Of a stretch of DNA of 64,000 nucleotides, positions 59,681-64,000 are shown piece after piece. Numbering within the stretch: the first letter of the stretch is position 1; each line of letters opens with the position of its first letter. Source of the DNA: Chrysoperla carnea (Eukaryota > Arthropoda > Insecta > Neuroptera > Chrysopidae); the NCBI RefSeq assembly GCF_905475395.1, contig NC_058342.1, positions 32,508,140 to 32,572,139 of the forward strand, written 5' to 3'. The translations under genes and the position numbers were made by a program. The notes under the pieces are model-generated. The model made no database searches. It saw only the letters and a program-made list of their open reading frames with translations, and was not told where the DNA came from.

Positions 59681-60520
59681 ATTTGTATGATTTTATGGGT
59701 GTATATTATGAACCATTTGGTTCTCCGACTGAATTTTTGGATCTTCTTTAGCTTCGGCCATATTTTAGACGTCTACTCATAAACCCTACTCATTCAGTTC
59801 ATACTTGCTTCGGGTGGACAATTGACTTTTAGGTTTTTTTAGATTAGGCGCAGATTACGTACTTTTTGGTCCCTCGGCTTAATTTTTTGGCCTTCCTTAG
59901 TTACAACAATATTTTGACCTAATTATGGCTATAACTTAAGGTCTAAAATTTTGACAAGGGGATCAAAAAATTCGTAATATTGCCCCAAAAACAATCAAAA
60001 TCAATGGTTCTCCCGAATAAAAGTATGACTTGCATGCGGACATCGACAGCACCTGTAGTGTAACTGAATTAATAATATTTAATTTTACTTACCTATACAG
60101 TTCAACCTCTTTATAAATTTAGTGCAGGAAACGAACGTATTTAAACTAACTTTTTTGATAATGAACCGATTTTGATGTAATACGGATAATTTTGTTCGTA
60201 ATTGCATTTGAAAAAGTTCCCTTAAATTAGTTTGTGACCTTTCCTCACTTCCTATTTCGGGAATATGACTTGTATGCTCTCCAAGTTCCCGAAACGTATT
60301 AAAAATATAAATGAGGATGAAAATGCACCAATCTTGGGGTTTTTGGGGTAGTTAAATTCGAATTCGACCATAAAAAATGTGAAAAACTAAAATGGCAGCC
60401 GAAAATAATGGAGAGTGTTGTTAGCTATGTTTCACTTGCGGTATTGGGAAAAAAGGTTAAGAAAATTATGTTTCAACAATAAATCAAACTGGAAAAAAAC
60501 AATGTTTACAAAAAACAATA

Positions 60521-60676
60521 CAGTCAGAACCGGTTTAAAAACATTAAATGTCACTAGAAGAAATCGAATAGACAGACAACTAGGAACTAATTTAGTGACT
60601 GACCGATCAGTCGGCTTTCTCCGATGTTGTTATGAACGGTATCTTTTCATTATGTGATTCGAACCGATTTTGACTG
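60521..60676. mobile_element. pogo/Tigger-like non-autonomous element, 156 bp
   Basis: CAGTCAGAACCGGTTT at the left, GAACCGATTTTGACTG at the right, TA on both sides. No coding capacity. Confidence 0.8.
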
Positions 60677-62182
60677 TATTCTTAAATTTTCAAAAACGTT
60701 TTTGTTTTTCGTTTTTTTGATTTTTTTTTATAAGTTACTAAAACGAAAATTTTATTAAGACAATTTTTTTTTGTATTTTAACAACTTTTTTTTAAACAAT
60801 TCAAAATGTGTGTCCTTAACTTCTTACATTTTTTTTTCGGTTATTCGTTAGTTATCGCTGCTGTTTTGTTTTTGGAATCGTAAGCTTTTTCTTTTTTTTT
60901 GGTAACTTACGACTGTACTATATTCACATAATAATTTATATATAAAACAAAAAAAATTTGGCTGACCGAAATTAAAATAGATACAATATGCTTGTTATCA
61001 AAGTTAAATTTTAAGAAACGCACAATCGTTTACAAAAAAAAAGTTAGGCGCGTCAGAATTTGATCTGAAGAGCAAAAATTTCGTGATTATTTGGCTCCCA
61101 AAAGCTATGCACACCTCCTGGGATTACACACATTCAGGACCAAATGAAGGTATTAAAACGATTTCTAACTTATTGGAAATTAGAAAGATTGTGTTGCAAT
61201 TTTATTGTCCGCAAGTATACATAAGTACAGACATCTTTTTTTTTCCGTTTTTTACCGGAGGGGTAAAATCATTGAATAGGTTTTTTCGAAAATGAAATAA
61301 AAATTTTCGAATAACTGTTTTTCGATGGTAATTTTGTAAACGATCGTGCATCCAATATATCCCTCCTCTTGTAATGCAAAAAAAAAAGGTTCCCCGAAGA
61401 CCATAGACATATAAAAACATAAGACTTCGAATCGTAGCAGGGGAATATTTTTAAAGAGATATAATATTTCTATCACTTATCTAGATGATGCAGAAGAAAT
61501 CGAATTCGGGAGTCTATTTGTTAATTATAAGTCTATGGTATTATCAATTAATCCAACAACTTGAAACGCCACGCCGATGGCTTTAATTTACTCTATTAAG
61601 GTGCGTATAAACTAAACTGGAATTGTCGAAGCTTTAAAAAACTAACCATACATGAACAGTCTTTTTCTTACTTCGAATTTTCGACCTAACTTGATTTTTG
61701 ATAGATAAATCCAAATCAAAAATTTGTATGGCTAAAATAAGAATCAGAATCTGTTTTAATCATTTTCCCAGACTCTTTAAAATTTTCGAATATTTCCTGG
61801 TTTATGTGATCGACTTAGAAAAGACTGCACGTGTATGGTTCACCTTTAATTTCGCATTTTCACAGTCGCATAAACGCACCTTTTTAGGTTATATTTTCTG
61901 GGATGAATGAAAAATTGCTACACAAAAAGTTTCGAATTTCAACATCACTATTCGTTTTTTTCTTTTCATACCACTTTAAAAATTTTCACAAGAAAAATAT
62001 TATGCACATAATTATGGTACAAAAAAAAGAGAGGGGGGAGAGAGGAAAATGTTTTATGCAAAAAAAAAGAAAAACAAAAAACAAAAATTTCACACAAATT
62101 TAACGTCTATTTTAAAAAATGAAGGAAATGATTTTTTATTTAAATAATTTTTCTTTTTAAAACAAAAAAAAAAAAAGATATA

Positions 62183-62570
62183 CAGTCAAAATCGGTTGAA
62201 AAGGTATCGCTTATAACGACAATTCGATTAATACGAGCAAATGGCAAGGTAAAATAAAACTGAAATCATTCGGACAAAAAAAACGCGACACTTTTTTTAA
62301 TATATGCATGCAAAGTGTTCTTACATGATTTTTTTTTTGTACAGAGTGAATCAGATATCGGTAATAATTATGTTACTAAAGACTCTTCACAAAAAGGAAA
62401 GGATTCTTCCCAAAAAGGAAAGGATTCTTCCCAAAGGAAGACTAAAAAAAGCTTGAACACCAAAAGGTCGAATTGGGATATCCCAACCGAGGAACTTTCT
62501 TTTCTCCCAGAAGATGAAATGTACTTATCGCTTAAAACGAAATGAATTTCTTTTAAACCGATTTTGACTG
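62183..62570. mobile_element. pogo/Tigger-like non-autonomous element, 388 bp, with captured tandem repeat
   Basis: CAGTCAAAATCGGTT at the left and AACCGATTTTGACTG at the right, TA on both sides, inner ATCGCTTATAACGA / TTATCGCTTAAAACGA blocks. The interior includes a 21-bp tandem repeat (62381-62440) and a family G fragment. The 76-aa frame across it is repeat-derived. Confidence 0.85.
62381..62440. repeat. Tandem repeat, 21-bp unit, about 2.9 copies
   Basis: Units 62381-62401, 62402-62422 and 62423-62440 share GATTCTTCCCAAAAAGGAAA. The period is a multiple of three, which keeps the frame open. Confidence 0.85.
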
Positions 62571-64000
62571 TAACAGTTTTGTTAATTTTAAAAAAACAAA
62601 TCACTGCGCATGTGTGTAATGTAATAATATCTTGAGAGCATGCGCATTATGCGTTACACTTATTTATGAGAAAGATAGAGAGAGACAGAGAGGAGAAATA
62701 GATTATGAAAAAACACATGGCTACGAAAAAAGATTATTTACAATAAATTTGAATAATGGAATTTTTTTAACAAAACCATTTTCTTTTGAGGAAAATTTTT
62801 TTTTTTCATTTTTTTTGTTTTTTTTTTTTAAGTTATATACTAATGTATTACAAATTAAGTTGAAAACATTCCTACAGGAAAATAAAAATACGGTAATTTA
62901 TTAATCGCGAGAAAATTCTCTTCAAAAATGCAGAAAATAAGAAAGCATGCAAAAATAGTTTCAAAAATAGTTAATTTTCGTGGAATGTTTCAACTTAAAG
63001 CGATACACAAGGCTATATAAATTCTATTTTTTGTTTTTAAATAAATTTTCTGCTGTAACTTTCGTACACGCGTTTCCCATAGGCCAGGCCTGTTCTTTAA
63101 ATAAAAACTCCTTTCTTAAATATCAATTTAAAAAAAAATAATATTTACAATTTTGGGCACTTACTTGTTCTTTTCATTAAATTATCCATAGACTTATAAA
63201 ATTATAGACGGGGGTACAAAAATTAGAGATTTATATATTCTACAACTTCTAACCTCTATTTTTTTTCTATCTAGATAATGAAGACAAAATTTATTATTTA
63301 TTATAAGTCCATGAATAGATCGGATCAATGTTTGGAACTCGTAAATTCCCAGTTTAATCAATGTTGTTCGATTATTTTTCAATTACAATTACATTCGTGT
63401 GATTTTATTTTCAATACATGGAACATATTTAATAAAATGGAGGTCCCTCAACGATTTTTCCAAAAAAAATCAACCACTAATCTTATAAAAATATCTTTAG
63501 ACATTTCTTGTCACCAATGGAGCTAATTGAAACCCGGAATCCGGAAATTAAATTTAATTTAAGTGATCGAAAAGTACCGAATTTAACCTATTGGTTAAGT
63601 TAAGTTTTTCCTTGTTAGGGTTAAATAAGCAAAGACAAATTTGTACGAGCAGAGGGCCCAAGTTTATTTACGAAGATTAAAAAAAAAACAATTTTTACCA
63701 GAAGGGCCCACATAAGGGGGCACCAAGTTGGTTGGCATTACATACGGTTCTGGTTACACCACAGCTCATATGCAAGCGTGTTGCCAGAAGATAGAATGCA
63801 CTTACGAAAGAGGGTCTATAGGTTTTTAGTTCTAAGATTCATTGAATAAATTTTTTCCCAGGCTTGGAATTAAATAATTTTATGGCCGTTAAACTAGGCT
63901 CAAATTTAACCATGTTGCCACAGAAAAGCGAAAAGCTTCGTTAGACTTCGTCCATCTCCGTAAATATATTTCAACGACAGACAAATAAATTTGAAAACTA
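62571..64000. other. Non-coding DNA to the window edge
   Basis: A weak inverted pair CATAGACTTATAA (63187) / TTATAAGTCCATG (63301) and a family J fragment (63600-63740) are visible. No gene. Confidence 0.45.

Noticed and set aside
62315-62545. 76-aa frame with DSSQKGK repeats
   Set aside because: Lies inside a Tigger-like element; the repeated peptide comes from a 21-bp tandem repeat with no evidence of expression.

Overview
This is an AT-rich stretch of an animal nuclear genome, almost certainly an insect. Evidence: canonical GT-AG introns, long intergenic deserts full of degenerate transposon relics, and three conserved genes, one of which is an ortholog of the insect eye-pigment transporter Brown. 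No prokaryotic, organellar, viral or CRISPR-like system is visible. Most other open frames are short, low-complexity or inside repeats.

Layout. From 1 to about 17.3 kb there is only repeat-rich non-coding DNA. It includes two copies of a long dispersed repeat (family A), two palindromic fold-back elements (families D and E), two pogo/Tigger-like short inverted-repeat elements, a tRNA-derived element and degenerate tandem repeats. From 19447 to 20980 (+) lies a complete three-exon PRL-type phosphatase gene (Prl-1, 177 aa), probably preceded by non-coding 5' exons. From 21 to 32.5 kb there is more repeat-rich DNA, with LINE remnants and a hAT-like insertion whose pre-insertion site can be read from a second copy of its host repeat. 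From 32568 to 38617 (+) lies a nine-exon half-size ABCG transporter (brown ortholog, 639 aa) with a 32-nt micro-exon. From 39 to 50.9 kb is intergenic DNA with family A copies in head-to-head inverted orientation and degenerate LINE 3' ends. From 50984 to 58253 (-) lies a six-exon RSBN1/KDM9-family gene (1029 aa). From 58.3 to 64 kb is non-coding, with two further Tigger-like elements.

The three genes have no obvious common pathway: a prenylated phosphatase, a pigment-precursor transporter and a nuclear histone-demethylase-like protein. They look like ordinary neighbours separated by repeats. All three reconstructed coding sequences stay in frame across every proposed splice junction, which is the main support for the models.

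The most unusual content is the diversity of short non-autonomous repeats. At least a dozen families recur within 64 kb, several as near-perfect palindromes, several sitting inside introns of the genes. I did not find a clearly new functional system. The best candidates for undescribed material are the repeat families listed in the findings, and their classification is open without database searches.
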